A stretch of DNA of 64,000 nt from assembly GCA_009193035.1 (NCBI GenBank), contig SWDT01000029.1:186001-250000 (forward strand), read 5' to 3'. The notes under the pieces were generated by a model. That model did not search any database, was not told the DNA's origin, and was given only the letters and a program-made list of their open reading frames with translations. Source of the stretch: Halicephalobus mephisto. Its lineage: Eukaryota > Nematoda > Chromadorea > Rhabditida > Panagrolaimidae. Shown in pieces: positions 39,913 through 52,038 of the stretch. The position numbers were made by a program, and so were the translations under genes. The number at the start of each line of letters is the position of its first letter. The first letter of the stretch is position 1.

Positions 39913-42900
39913 ATGGCCACCAGAAGGCTACAAGCCTCCGGGATGAAGAATCAGGACGTCTTGAAGAAGTTCAAAATGCCGAATCAAGGAATCAAAGAAA
40001 ACGGTTGTGACGGAATTCCCTTCTGGAAAATGACCAAAACAACGATTTTTTTGATGAAACAATTTCGAAACGATGTTTTTTCGAAAAATAAATCTGCAAT
40101 CAAAAATTTCATCCATCTTTTAATCAATAAGTCAGATAATGTAAGATTTTAAATTTTTTAATTATTATTTTTGATTAAAATTAATTGAATATTTTTTAAT
40201 TTTAAAAGTTTTTGGAATTTAGGATTTTAAATTTTTGGAATTTTCTAAAATTTCTTAATTTTTAGAATATTTTAAAGTTTAATAAAAATTTCTGAATTTT
40301 AAAAATTTTTTAATTTTTTGAAAATTTTAAAATTTAATAAAAATTTCAAAATTTTAAAAATTTTTAGTTTTTAACAAGTTTTGAAAATTCTTTTCAAGAG
40401 TATTTTTGAATATTTTTGATTTTTATGATACTGTAATTCGATAACTAACATTTTAAAATTATACTTTTTTAAATTTTTAACAAGTTTTGAGGATTTTTTG
40501 GAAACTATTTTTGAATAAATTTGGTTTTTTATTTTTATAATAATTTAATTTTCCTGTCAGGAACCCCAGATAGACCACTTGACGAATCTTCTTTGTGATC
40601 GAAGTTCATCAGAATCCTTGAAAGAAGCACTTCTGACGGCGATTCTCATCGGAAGCAGACCTTTGGTTGAATTCGTTCTTCAACTTTTTGCAGAATTTCC
40701 TGGAGAAGAATACTGTGGATGTATGAATTCAGATGCTTTTTCGCCACACGTGACTCCATTGATGCTGGGCTGTTTCTGCAACAATTTCGCGATTGTCGAA
40801 TGTCTGCTTCTAAGAAACCACGAAATTCAACTTCCTCATCGACCCGATTGTAAGTCGTAATTTATTAATTTATAAGTAATTTTTTATTAAAAAAATTAAT
40901 GTTTATAAAAAAATTGATCATGAAATTTCCTAAAAAATTACTGTAATTTTTAAAGTTTCAGAAATTTGTGTAAAAATTTTTAATTTTAATTTTTATAAAA
41001 TAATCGATTACGAAATTTCCTAAAAAATTACTGTAATTTTTAAAGTTTTAGAAATTTGTGTTAAAATATTTGTGTAAAATTTTCAATTTAATTTTTATAA
41101 AATAATCGATCACGAAATTTCCTAAAAAATTACTGTAGTTTTTAAAAAGTTTCAAAAATTTCTGTAAAAATCTTTAATTTAATTTTTATAAAATAATCGA
41201 TTACAGAATTTCTTATAAAATTACTGTAGTTTTTAAAGTTTCAGAAATTTCTGTAAAAATTTTTGATTTTAATTTTTATAAAATAATCGATTACGAAATT
41301 TCCTTAAAAATTACTATAATTTTTAAAGTTTCAGAAATTTCTGTAAAAATTTTTGATTTTTATGTTTTTAGGTACGTGTGTTATTTGTGGAAAAGCAGCT
41401 CCTTCTGTCGAGAACAAATTACTTCGTTTGGACTCTTACCGGGCTGTTTGCAGCGAGGCTTTTCTTTGGTTGGCCACGAAGGATCCCGTACTTGCAGCCA
41501 TTAATCTGGCGAAGGATTTAGAGTACTGTATCTCTAATGACAGCGATCACAAAGTAAAAATTTAAATATAAAAATTATAATTTAAAAAAATATTTCTTTG
41601 AAATTTTGAAATTTTTTATAGAAATTAAAAATTTGCAAAAAAAAATAAAAAATTTGTTACTGGTAAAAAAATAAATTTTTTCTGAAGCAATTTTACAAAA
41701 ATTTTATTTTTTGTAAATTATTAAGAATATATTTGAAAATAATTTTATGACAATTTTTTTGAATTAATTTTTATATGAAATTCTTTAATTTTTTTGAATT
41801 TATTTTCATATATAAAGTTTTTTAAATTTTTTTGAATAAATTTTTATATATAATGTTTTTAAATTTCTCAAAAATTTATTTTTTATAAAATTATTCATTT
41901 TTAAAATTTATTTTTATATGAAATTTTTCAATTTTTTGAATAAATTTTTATATATAAAGTTTTTAAATTTCTCAAAAATATATTTTATATAAAATTATCC
42001 ATTTTTAAAATTAATTTTTATATGAAATTTTCCAATTTTTTGAATTAATTTTTATATATGAAATTTTCCAATTTTTTGAATTAATTTTTATATATGAAAT
42101 TTTTCAATTTATTTTTTATAAAATTATTCATTTTTAAAATTAATTTTTATATGAAATTTTCCAATTTTTTGAATTAATTTTTATATATGAAATTTTGAAA
42201 TTTAATTTATATGAAATTATCCATTTTTAAAATTAATTTTTATATGAAATTTTTTGATTTTTTTGAAATTAATTTTTATATATGAAATTTTTTGATTTTT
42301 TTGAATTAATTTTTATATATGAAATTTTTCAATTTTTTAGGAGATTTATTCTGCTTTACTTTGCAAAGTTCAAGCGTTTTCTGGAGACCTGATTCAGCAA
42401 TGTAGGACTCTGGAAGAAGTGGATTGTCTTCTGGAGCAGAAGGAAGGGGCCAGTTTGTCGGAATCTGGAGCTCCATTTCCCAGAATCCGGACAGCGGCAG
42501 ACGCTCATCTGAAGCCCCTTTTGTGTCACATGAATCTCCAGATGAGCATTTCGAAAAGATGGATGGGAACGTGGTCAGAATCCAAAAATGAAAAAATCAG
42601 AAATTTAAGCAGATTAATTCGACATTCTCTGTTTTATCCATTTTTGGCTTTTTTTCATTCCATTTCCGGAGGCATCTGGATCCAAAGTTTCAGAATCCCT
42701 TACGCAAGGTGGGAAATTTTACTTTTTGTGTACCAGATATTTTTTTTTTTATTTTTGTTTTAAACATTTTTTAATTTTACAAATTTCAATTAAAAAATAC
42801 AAAATAATTTAAAATTTTTGTTTTAAACATTTTTTAATTTTAGAAATTTTAATTAAAAAATACAAAATTATTTAAAGTTTTTGAATTAAATATTTTTTAA

Positions 42901-45900
42901 TTTTAGAAATTTTAATTTTAAAATTTTAATTCGAAAATTTCGATTAAAAATTACAAAATTATTTGAAATTTCTGTTTTAAATATTTTTTGATTTTAAAAC
43001 TCTAATTTTAAAAATTTTAATTAAAAATTACAAAATTATTCAAATTTTCTGTTTTAGATATTTTTTAATTTGAAAATTACAAAATTATTCAAATTTTTTT
43101 AAACATTTTTTGATTTTAAAAATTTCAATTAAAAAATATAAAATTATTCAAATTTTTGAATTAAAGTTAGAATTGAATCATAAATGTTATAAAAAAATTA
43201 TTTTTTATTTAATTTAGAAAATTTTCAGATACATAAGCAACATGGCTTCTTATTTTTTTTTCATTTTCTGCGTTCTTTGTTTGAGATTTTTGAAAAGGTT
43301 TTATCCGAAAACAAATTTCGAATTTTATCTCGAAATTTACTGTTTTACTTACATTTTTGGACAAGTAATTTCTGAATTTTTTGAATTTTCCAGAAGAGGA
43401 ATTTTCAAATATTTCGAACTTTGGTGGAGATGGTGAATTTTTTTTTATTAAAAAATTTTTTATTTTTATTTAAAATTTTTATTTTTCTTAAAATTTTTAT
43501 TTTTCTTAAAATTTTTATTTTTATTAAAGCTTTTATGATTTTTAAAATTTAACAAAATTCTAAAAAAAATTTCGAAAATCTAATAGAAAATTTTAAAATT
43601 CCTAAAATTCAATAAAGAATTTCAAAATTTTAAATGTCTTCGTAGAAGGTTCTAAAATTTTTTGAAATATTTTTAAAAATTTTGAAATTTTAATTTTTCG
43701 AAAATTTCATAAAAAATAAATTTTTATTTTTCGGAAATTTTGTAAAAAATAAATTTTTATTTTTCGGAAATTTTGTAAAAAATAAATTTTTATTTTTCGG
43801 AAATTTTGTAAAAAATAAATTTTAATTTTTCGAAAATTCCATAAAAAATAAATTTTAATTTTTCGGAAATTTTGTAAAAAATAAATTTTAATTTTTCGGA
43901 AATTTTGTAAAAAATAAATTTTAATTTTTAATTTTCAGGTTCGATTTTGCACTTTTGTATATTTTTGTGATTTCTTTTTTCTGCTGGATCATGAGCAAAG
44001 TCACGGGTCTTCCGAAGGACCTCCACAGGAAGCACTGGGTACCGTATGATCCTGTTGTCTTTTATGATATTTTTTTTGGAGCAGGTTGTTTGATGGCTTT
44101 CTGGAGGATTTTCTACTATATCCAGCTTCATCGAAGTTTCGGATCCACTGTGGTAATTTTCGATTATTTTAATTTCTACCGTAATCAGAATACTGTAAAC
44201 TCCAGAATCCAGTTAGGAAATTTTTAATTTTCTAAAATTTTCGAAAATAAGAGAATTTCGAAATTTTAGAATTTTTTAGAATTCTCCAGAATCCAGTAGA
44301 AAATTCAGAAGCTTTTACGAATCTGGTAGAAGATTCTAAAAATTTCTAAAATTTCTAAAAATTCCTAAAATTTCTAAAAATTTTTAAAATTTCTAAAAAT
44401 TCCTAAAATTTCTAAAATTTTTAAGAATTTCTAAAAATTCCTAAAATTTCTAAAAATTCCTAAAATTTCTAAAATTTTTAAGAATTTCTAAAAATTCCTA
44501 AAATTTCTAAAAATTCCTAAAATTCCTAAAATTTCTAAAATTCCTAAAATTCCTAAAATTTCTAAAATTTTTAAGAATTTCCAAAAATTTTTAAATTTTG
44601 AATTTCTAAGAATTTTAAAGTTTTAATTTTTTAATTTCTAAGAATTTTAAAGTTTTAATTTTTTAATTTCTAAGAATTTTAACATTTTTAATTTTAAATA
44701 TCTAAGAATTTTAAAATTTTGAATTTCTAAGAATTTTTTAATTTTAAATTTTAAATTTTTATACTTTCTAGATTTCCATAGGGAAATGTGTGGGAGAAGT
44801 GGTGAATTACTTCGCCATCATGAGTATCGTGATTGTTTCGTTCGGACTTGGACTAAGTACGATTCTCCAGCCCTATGCCGAAAACTACACCCTGAACGAT
44901 GGTCAAAAATCTGAAGCAACTTTGACTTTTCCAGAGTATGTTTAATTTTATTCAAAAAAAAAAAAAAACAATTTTTAAATTTTATAAAAAATAATTTTCG
45001 AATTTTCCAAACTTTTATTAAAAAAATAATTAAAATTTAATCAATTTTTATTTTTAATTATTTTAATTTTTTAAATTTTAATTATTTTCAGTTATTTTTT
45101 AAATTTTATTTATTTTTTTTATATTTTAATAATTTTAATTTTCTTTTTAATTTTATTTATTTTCAGTTATTTTTTAAATTTTATTTATTTTTTTTGATTT
45201 TATTTATTTTTAATTTTTTTAAATTTTATTTATTTTTAGTTATTTTAAATTTCATTTATTTTAATTATTTTAATTTTTTTTATTTTAATTATTTTCAGTT
45301 ATTTTTTAAATTTTATTTTTTTTATATTTTAATAATTTTTATTTTTTTTATTTTTTCTATTTTATTTATTTTTTTTGAATTTTATTTTTTCTGAATTTTA
45401 TTTATTTTTACTTTTTAGTGTTATTACTTCTGTGAAGAATCTTTTTTGGGGTTTTTTTGGATACATGAATCCCGTGGATTACGAACTTCAAGTTGGAAAC
45501 GCCGGGATCCAGCTGAATCCGATGAATCACAACATCACAAAAATCGCTGTAGAATTTCTAAGTGCATTTTACTACATAGTTACAGTAATCACTCTTCTGA
45601 ATTTAATGGTGTCTTTGCTTGTGAAAAAAGCCGATGAAGTACTTTCAAACGAAGATGTGGAATGGAAGTACACCCGGATCCACATGTATCTGGAGTACTT
45701 CGAAGATTCAAATTCCGTTCCTCCTCCGTTTAATTTTATTTTTATTTTTACAAATACCTTCAGAAAAATTATTTCAAAAAAATACAAAATTCTTTGGCCA
45801 GATCTACTCGTCAAAAAAACAATCCTAAAAAGCACTACAGTATCCCCCGACAGTACTTACCAGAAGCTCTTAGTTACTATCTTCAAGAGGTACAAATCTA

Positions 45901-45992
45901 CAAAATTCTACCATTACCGTACTATCCAGAAGATCGATTCAGAAGAAAAAAAAGATGACAGACCTCTGATGGCTTTCATGAATCTTCACTAA
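39913..45992 (+). CDS. TRPC-type cation channel
   Basis: Transient receptor potential (canonical) channel subunit: a non-selective, Ca-permeable plasma-membrane channel opened downstream of phospholipase C. Eight exons in phase: 39913-40140, 40561-40849, 41372-41553, 42341-42708, 43229-43432, 43939-44152, 44772-44935, 45419-45992; 740 aa. Ankyrin-like region in exon 2 (HVTPLMLGCFCNNFAIVECL), the TRPC linker with KDPVLAAINLAKDLEY (exon 3), transmembrane helices across exons 4-8, pore helix LFWGFFGY (about aa 558), and the TRP box region DVEWKYTRIHMYLEYF followed by PPPFNF (about aa 630). The C-tail is short and basic. The N-terminus is shorter than typical TRPC, so a further 5' exon may be missed. 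Cannot say which of the worm TRPC genes (trp-1, trp-2, trp-3/spe-41) it corresponds to. Convergent with rap-2, 374 bp between stops. Confidence 0.9.
40870..42340. repeat. Tandem AT-rich units in TRPC introns 2 and 3
   Basis: 40900-41365 holds about four to five units of 95-105 bp with 'aaataatcgattacgaaatt' and 'tccttaaaaattactgta'. 41700-42330 holds short 'ttttatatatgaaattttcc' units. The later introns (42720-43220, 43450-43930, 44220-44770, 44940-45418) are similar short-period AT arrays with no gene content. Confidence 0.7.
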
Positions 45993-46366
45993 TTTCGCAT
46001 TACAGTAATACTAAGAAGATTGATTCTGAAGGAATTCTAGACCTTGAATATCTACTACTTTCTACTATTGCCGTACTATCCAGAAGATCAATTCGTAAAA
46101 AACACTCCCAAAACAAAACCTCCTTACTACCGTACTGCCCAATTAAAACCTTATTTCTTTCATTTCCAAAAATCTTTGACTTTTTTATTCCAAAAATAAC
46201 GGCAGGTAGCCTTAATAAACTAGTACCCGACTGAAAACATTTTAAAAAAATTAATTTTGGCAAAAATCATAATTTAAAAATCCATAAATACGGAATCGGT
46301 AGGAAACAATAACTTTTTTCTTTTTAATCATCGGACAAACAAGGCCATGAGATTTTGAGCCATATT

Positions 46367-47786
46367 TTATAAAATTGTACAACATCCACCTTGCTGTTTT
46401 GTCCGATTATTCTGCACGTAATTAATTTCACGAACAATTTCAGCAAATACAGTATTCACATTATGAGCTGATTTTGCAGAACATTCTGCAAATGGACAAG
46501 ACCAGTATTCTGCTAGTTGTGACCCTTCTTCCGTCCTTACTTGTCTATGAGCTGCTAGATCACATTTGTTACCTACTAGCAAAATAGGTACTTGATCCGT
46601 TCCCTGAAAAAACAATAATAAAAATATTTTCACAAAATAATCCCGAGGGAAATTTCTATTTTCAAAAATTAAAATAACTTAAAATTCCAATTTTATATAA
46701 AAATTATTTCGCAATTTTACACAATTTCGAAATTATTCATATATGAATTTTTCTAAAATAATCCTAAAATTTAAGCTTTATATGAAAATTATTTCGCAAT
46801 TTTACACAATTTCAAAATTATTCATGTATTGTAAAAATCATGAATTTTTCCAAAATCCTAAAAATCCCTAAAATTTCGTCATCACTAATCCTACTGTAAA
46901 AACCAAAAGTTTCCAAAAACAAGGTAAAAATTATTTGACTTTTTAAAATATATTTTTTCTCAATCTAGAGCCTATATTAAAATAATTATAAATATTTAAA
47001 AAATCAAAACAATTCCCTGGGGACATTTTAGATTTCTAAAAAATGATTCATAATTGTCCTTACCTTCACCCTGATTATCTGTTCCCGCATTGTTCGAATA
47101 TCATGAAAAGTTTGTTGATTTGTTATCGAGTAAACCACAACAAATCCTTGGCCATTCTTGATGTACAAGTCCCTCATTGAAGCAAATTGCTCCGTACCAG
47201 CGGTATCCAAAATCTCAAGCATGCAAGGTTGTCCATCGACCTAAAAAAATTGGAACTTCATATATCAACTTTTTTTAAAACTAAAATTTCATATATCAAC
47301 TTTTTTTAAAACTAAAATCTCATATATCGATTTCCCATAAAACTAAAATTTCATATATCGATTTCCCATAAAACTAAAATCTCATATATCAACTTTTTTT
47401 AAAACTAAAATCTCATATATCGATTTCCCATAAAACTAAAATTTCATATATCGATTTCCCATAAAAATAAAACCTCATATATCAACTTTTTGTAAAACTA
47501 AAACCTCATATATCGATTTCCCATAAAACTAAAATTTCATATATCGATTTCCCATAAAACTAAAATTCCATATACTGATTTCCTATAAAACTAAAATTCC
47601 ATACATCAATTTTTCCATAAAATTAAAACCTCATACAAAAATCAAACATACCTCAATTTCTTTCCTGTAAAAATCTTCAATTGTCGGATCATATTTTTCC
47701 ATAAATTTATTGGAAACAAATTGTACAGTTAACGCGGATTTTCCAACGCCACCTGAGCCCAAGACAACAACTTTGAACTCGCGCAT
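46367..47786 (-). CDS. rap-2: Ras-family GTPase Rap2
   Basis: Small GTPase switch of the Rap2 subfamily; acts at membranes in adhesion and synapse/polarity signalling. Three exons: 47786-47652, 47240-47064, 46603-46367; 182 aa, the family length. Visible: start [19 protein letters not shown] with P-loop GSGGVGKS (aa 10-17), effector loop [16 protein letters not shown], switch [10 protein letters not shown] (aa 57-64), NKCD (aa 116-119), SAK near aa 147, and C-terminal CCTIL, i.e. CAAX box CTIL whose Leu predicts geranylgeranylation. Phe at the YDPTIEDFY position and the WSCPF segment favour Rap2 over Rap1. All catalytic residues are intact. Intron 1 carries a 30-bp repeat and intron 2 a repeat shared with glrx-3. 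Confidence 0.96.
47245..47640. repeat. ~30-bp tandem repeat in rap-2 intron 1
   Basis: About twelve units of roughly 30-32 bp: 'catatatcgatttcccataa' plus 'aactaaaatt', with a variant 'catatatcaactttttttaa'. It fills the intron between exons 1 and 2. Confidence 0.9.
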
Positions 47787-50491
47787 GTTTAGCGCGGGTT
47801 GGAGTACCGGGTACTAGCAAAAAAACCTAAAAAAACTAATTTTAAAATCGATTTTTAAAATTCAAATATTTTTAAAAAGAAAAAAGGCGCGATAAACTGC
47901 TTTTATTTCAAAAAAGAAACAACCAATTCTACTCAAGGACCGCCTGGAGGAATGCAAAAGACAATAGAAGACGTCTTTCCGTATAAATGGACAAAAATAA
48001 AAATTTTTTAAATATTTTTTTTGAATTTAACTAAAAACAATGAAAAAATCATAAGAAAACCGAAAATCGATCGGTCCAAGTCCTGAGCGGAGAACAGACA
48101 AGAGGCCATTCGGCTGCTCTGTCCAGTTCACTGCTATCCTGACACACAAATACAATCTCCGGAGTCCGAAACTTCCTCAAATAAGGAACAATGTTCCAAA
48201 ACATACCACCGGAAAAACAGGAAATAAAAATGAAAGCTTTTTCCTGGACGAAAATTAAGAAGAATCACGAAATGTAACATAATCTAGAAAAAAAATCCGT
48301 TTTTGTCCGAAAATTTCACTTAAAATCGCGCCAAAAAGTGGATCAATATATAATCATTTTCAAAAATCGATTAAATTTTAAAAAATACAATAATTAATAG
48401 TCTGAATAAAGAACGAAACAGGCTTGTTTCATCGTTTTAGAAAGTCCTGTCTAAACTCTGAAAAACCCCGCAAAGCGAAAACCGATCAACACAAAACGAC
48501 AGCCTGCTATTTTGGTTCAATTTTATTCCTTTTCGTCTATCGGACGAAAACTGCGCAAAGCAAATTGGTCGACAGATTGTAGCAACTGGGAGAGCTTTAG
48601 AATTTTCTGGATACATTCTAGCGAGAGATAATGGTGAATGACATCATCAATCAAAAAACAAAAAACCTAAAAACGGACGAATTTCATACATGAAACCTAA
48701 ACAAAAGGATATAAGGATGAATCTGATATATATGGAAATAAAAAAGTTCGAATTTTTTTAGCTACATTCTAACAAAAAATCACGATCAATGACATTGTAA
48801 AAAAGTAAAAATAGACGACTTTCATACATGAAACCTAAACAAAAGGGTATAAGGATGAATCTGATATATAGAAATAAAAAAGTTCGAATTTTTCTCGCTA
48901 CATTCTAACAAAAAAATCACGATCAATGACATTGTAAAAAAGTAAAAATTAATAAATTTTATATATGAAACTCAGAAGGAAATTTTCCGGATATAATTTA
49001 TGAGGATATCGTAGTAAAAACAATATCATTAATGGAAAAATAAAAAGATTACAGGAATAATAAGGATAAATTGATTTTGATATACGACTTCTAAAAAAAT
49101 GGATTAAAAAGTTTCTGGAGATAATTTAAGGAAAATCACAGTCGAAATAATATTATTAACAAAAAATCTTTAAAATATGTAAATAATACAAGTAATTAAA
49201 TAATTTCGATATATGAAATCTTACAGAAAAAAACTCAAAATTCTAAAGATATAATTTACCGTAAAATCATAGTCAAAATAATATTATTAACAAAAAATCT
49301 TTAAAATATGTAAATAATACGAGTAATTAAATAATTTCGATATATGAAATCTTACAGAAAAAAACTCAAAATTCTAAAGATAAAATTTACCGTAAAATCA
49401 TAGTTAAAATATTATTATTAACAATAAAATCTTTAAAATATACATATAATAAGAGTATACAAGTAATTTCGATATATGAAAACCAAAGCAAAACAATCAA
49501 AAATAAGGAAATTAAAAATCTCAAAAATCACGGATCGCGCAAGGTGTCAGATTTCGAAAATCGTCTGTCAATATATCTCGAAAGCTAAGATATGAAATAA
49601 AAACCCATATCATGGTTGGAAATATATACTTTTATAAATAAATAACCGTATTTTTAGGAATCGAAAGTACTTCAAAATTCTCTCAAAAGCGAAACGAAAA
49701 AAATAAACAAAACCGTTATTTGGCCAAACAAAACTCAGTAGTTTAGGACGACTCATCGATTATCTGCCATTTAATTGCCTTTAAACCCAGAGTGAGATGA
49801 ACAAAAGTTGTCAAAACTGTTTTTAGCCAAGTGCAACTTGTATCTTGGCACGAACCGTTTACTCAAAGTATTTAACTGACCTTTTTAAGGTTCAAATGAG
49901 CAAAAGGAAAAAGTGGTTTTTCGACCAGATAAAATCATATATTCCAAAGTGAATGAGAATTTGCCATTTGAATTTTTAGAACAGAAAGTGGACAAAGTGG
50001 TTTTTGGGCCAGATAAAATTATCTGCACAAGGATGACGGGTTGTTTGCCATTTAAGTTATTTTGCATAAAGAAAAAAGTGGTTTTTTAACCAAATAAAAT
50101 TATGCGTCCCAGCACGAATGATGAGTGTTTGCCATTTAAATTCTTCCATGAATGAATAAAATGGTTTTCCGTCAGGTATTTCGACACAAATGATCAAATA
50201 TTTGACGTGTAAGTATTTTCACGAAAAGCGAAATAATCGAAACGGTTTTCTAACCAGTTAAAACCCTATATCTCGGCACGAATCATCTATTCTTCGTCAT
50301 TTAACTGGCTTTCCTCCAAAGGTTCGAAGATCAGCCATTTCTTTCGTCCGCTCACGGGGCAGGGCTGCCTTGCTCGTTCTGCTGTCGTGGTGTTGCTTTA
50401 CTCTCGTTCTTTTTCAGATTTTGAAAACTGCTGCCGAGGTCACTCTTAAAATCGGTGGAACGTAATTCAATTGAGATATTCGTATTTCAAT
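47787..50491. other. Divergent intergenic region, rap-2 / glrx-3
   Basis: This 2.7-kb region must hold both promoters. Repeats: a 140-bp direct duplication around 48686-48820 and 48826-48960 ('catgaaacctaaacaaaagg', 'ataaggatgaatctgatata'), units around 49140-49440 ('aacaaaaaatctttaaaata'), and four to five 110-bp units at about 49830-50310 ('aagtggtttttcgaccagat', 'atttgccatttaaatt'). No gene recognised. 48100-48200 and 50330-50420 are GC-richer than the rest and could be 5' leader or promoter sequence. Confidence 0.5.
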
Positions 50492-52038
50492 ATGCCCTTG
50501 AAGCATCTAACAAACAAATCCGAATTCGATACTTATACAAATCAACCTGGGTAAGTTTTTTTATAAAAATCACAACAAATCGATTCATCCTGTTTGTTTA
50601 TCAGGCAGTCATCTGATTTGGTCTTTGGTTTTTGAAAATTTAATATTAAAAGTAAAATAACCTGTTTTTGTGAAGTTCGGCGTAATTGTGATGTTTAATT
50701 TTGCGTTAGTGCTTTCATATATCGAAATTGCCCCTTTAGGACAGATGGAGTCTTTTGTAGCTCATATATCCTAGTCCAGAAGTTCCTGAGTCCATCTAGA
50801 TAGAATATAGGTCCGAACTGTTAATTACGAAATAATCGCACAAAATCAAACTTGTTAGATAGGCCATTTTCCTAAAAAGTTCTAAAAATCCCAATTAGGA
50901 TCATTTTTTAGGGAAATTCATATGTAATCTTTGTAATATATGAATAGTTCTAAAAGTATATAAAATTACAAAGTAATTCCCATATAAAACGAAAATTTTA
51001 GGTTACTTTAGTTTTTTAATTTTAGGATTTATTTTTTAGAAAAATTCATATATAATCTTTGTAATATGTGAATAATTCTAAAAGTATATAAAATTACAAA
51101 GTAATTCCCATATAAAACGAAAATTTTAGGCTACTTTAGTTTTTTTAATTTTCTAGAAATTTTCCTGGGAATATTTTTTTAGGAAAGTTCATATATGGTT
51201 TTTAAAATATATGAATAATCTTAAAATTGCGAAATAATCCGCATAAAAGCGAGATTTTAGGTTATTTTAGTTTTTAAAAACTTGGAAATTTCCCTCGAGA
51301 TTATTTTGTGAAAATATTTTTTATTTTTATATTATTTTTTCAGAGTTAATGTAGTGCATTTCTCGGCCAATTGGGCCAAAGCATGTGGACAATTGAATGA
51401 GATTTTTGAAATCTTGGTTACTCAGCCCAAAGGATGCTTTAATGTTGCAGTTGTTGAAGCAGAAGAAATTCCAGAAGCTTCTTTGCAATGTGGCGTGACT
51501 GCGGCTCCTACAGTTGTTTTTTTCAAGGTTTTTTGTATATTTTTATGTTTGAATTATTGTGTAATTTTTAGGACGGCAAAGAAGTAGACAAAATTCATGG
51601 TTTTCATCCTACGGATTTGAAGACGCTGATCGTGAAACACACGACAGGAGGAGTTCCGAAACCCGCAGAACCCGAAACCACGGAGGAACTGAATAGTCGG
51701 CTGAAACGGCTAATCAACAGCGCCAGGGTCACGTTGTTCATGAAGGGTGACAGATATCAGCCTAAATGCGGTATTTTTATTTTTAGAAATTTTAATACGC
51801 ATATTTTTTAGGTTTTTCGAGGCAAATGATCGATCTTCTAAATGGATTGAACGTGGATTATTGGACTTTCGATATTCTACAAGACAACGCCGTCAGAGAA
51901 GGTCTCAAAGTTTATTCCGAATGGCCGACGTATCCTCAGCTATATCTCGACGGAGAGCTTCTTGGTGGACTAGACGTAGTCAAGGAAGAAATCAAGAATG
52001 CAGATTTTGTTGAGAAACTGCCCAAAATGTCGACGTAG
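50492..52038 (+). CDS. glrx-3: Monothiol glutaredoxin 3 (Trx + one Grx domain)
   Basis: Cytosolic monothiol glutaredoxin (PICOT/Grx3 family) that binds a Fe-S cluster with glutathione and serves iron trafficking. Four exons: 50492-50550, 51344-51527, 51572-51770, 51812-52038; 222 aa, matching family members with a thioredoxin-like domain plus one glutaredoxin domain; human PICOT has two Grx domains. The Trx-like active site reads WAKAC (aa 30-34), i.e. the first Cys of WCxxC is Ala, usual for this family. Grx domain: TLFMKGDRYQPKCGFSRQM with the CGFS motif split across the last intron (Cys about aa 147), then SEWPTYPQLYLDGELLGGLD. Complete. The 5' intron shares its 3' end with rap-2 intron 2. 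Confidence 0.95.
50880..51343. repeat. ~105-bp intronic repeat shared with rap-2 intron 2
   Basis: Three units with 'ttagaaaaattcatatataa', 'aaaattacaaagtaattccc' and 'atataaaacgaaaattttag' fill the end of glrx-3 intron 1. The same units, in reverse orientation, fill 46610-46890 (the end of rap-2 intron 2). Both run to the splice acceptor. Confidence 0.85.
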
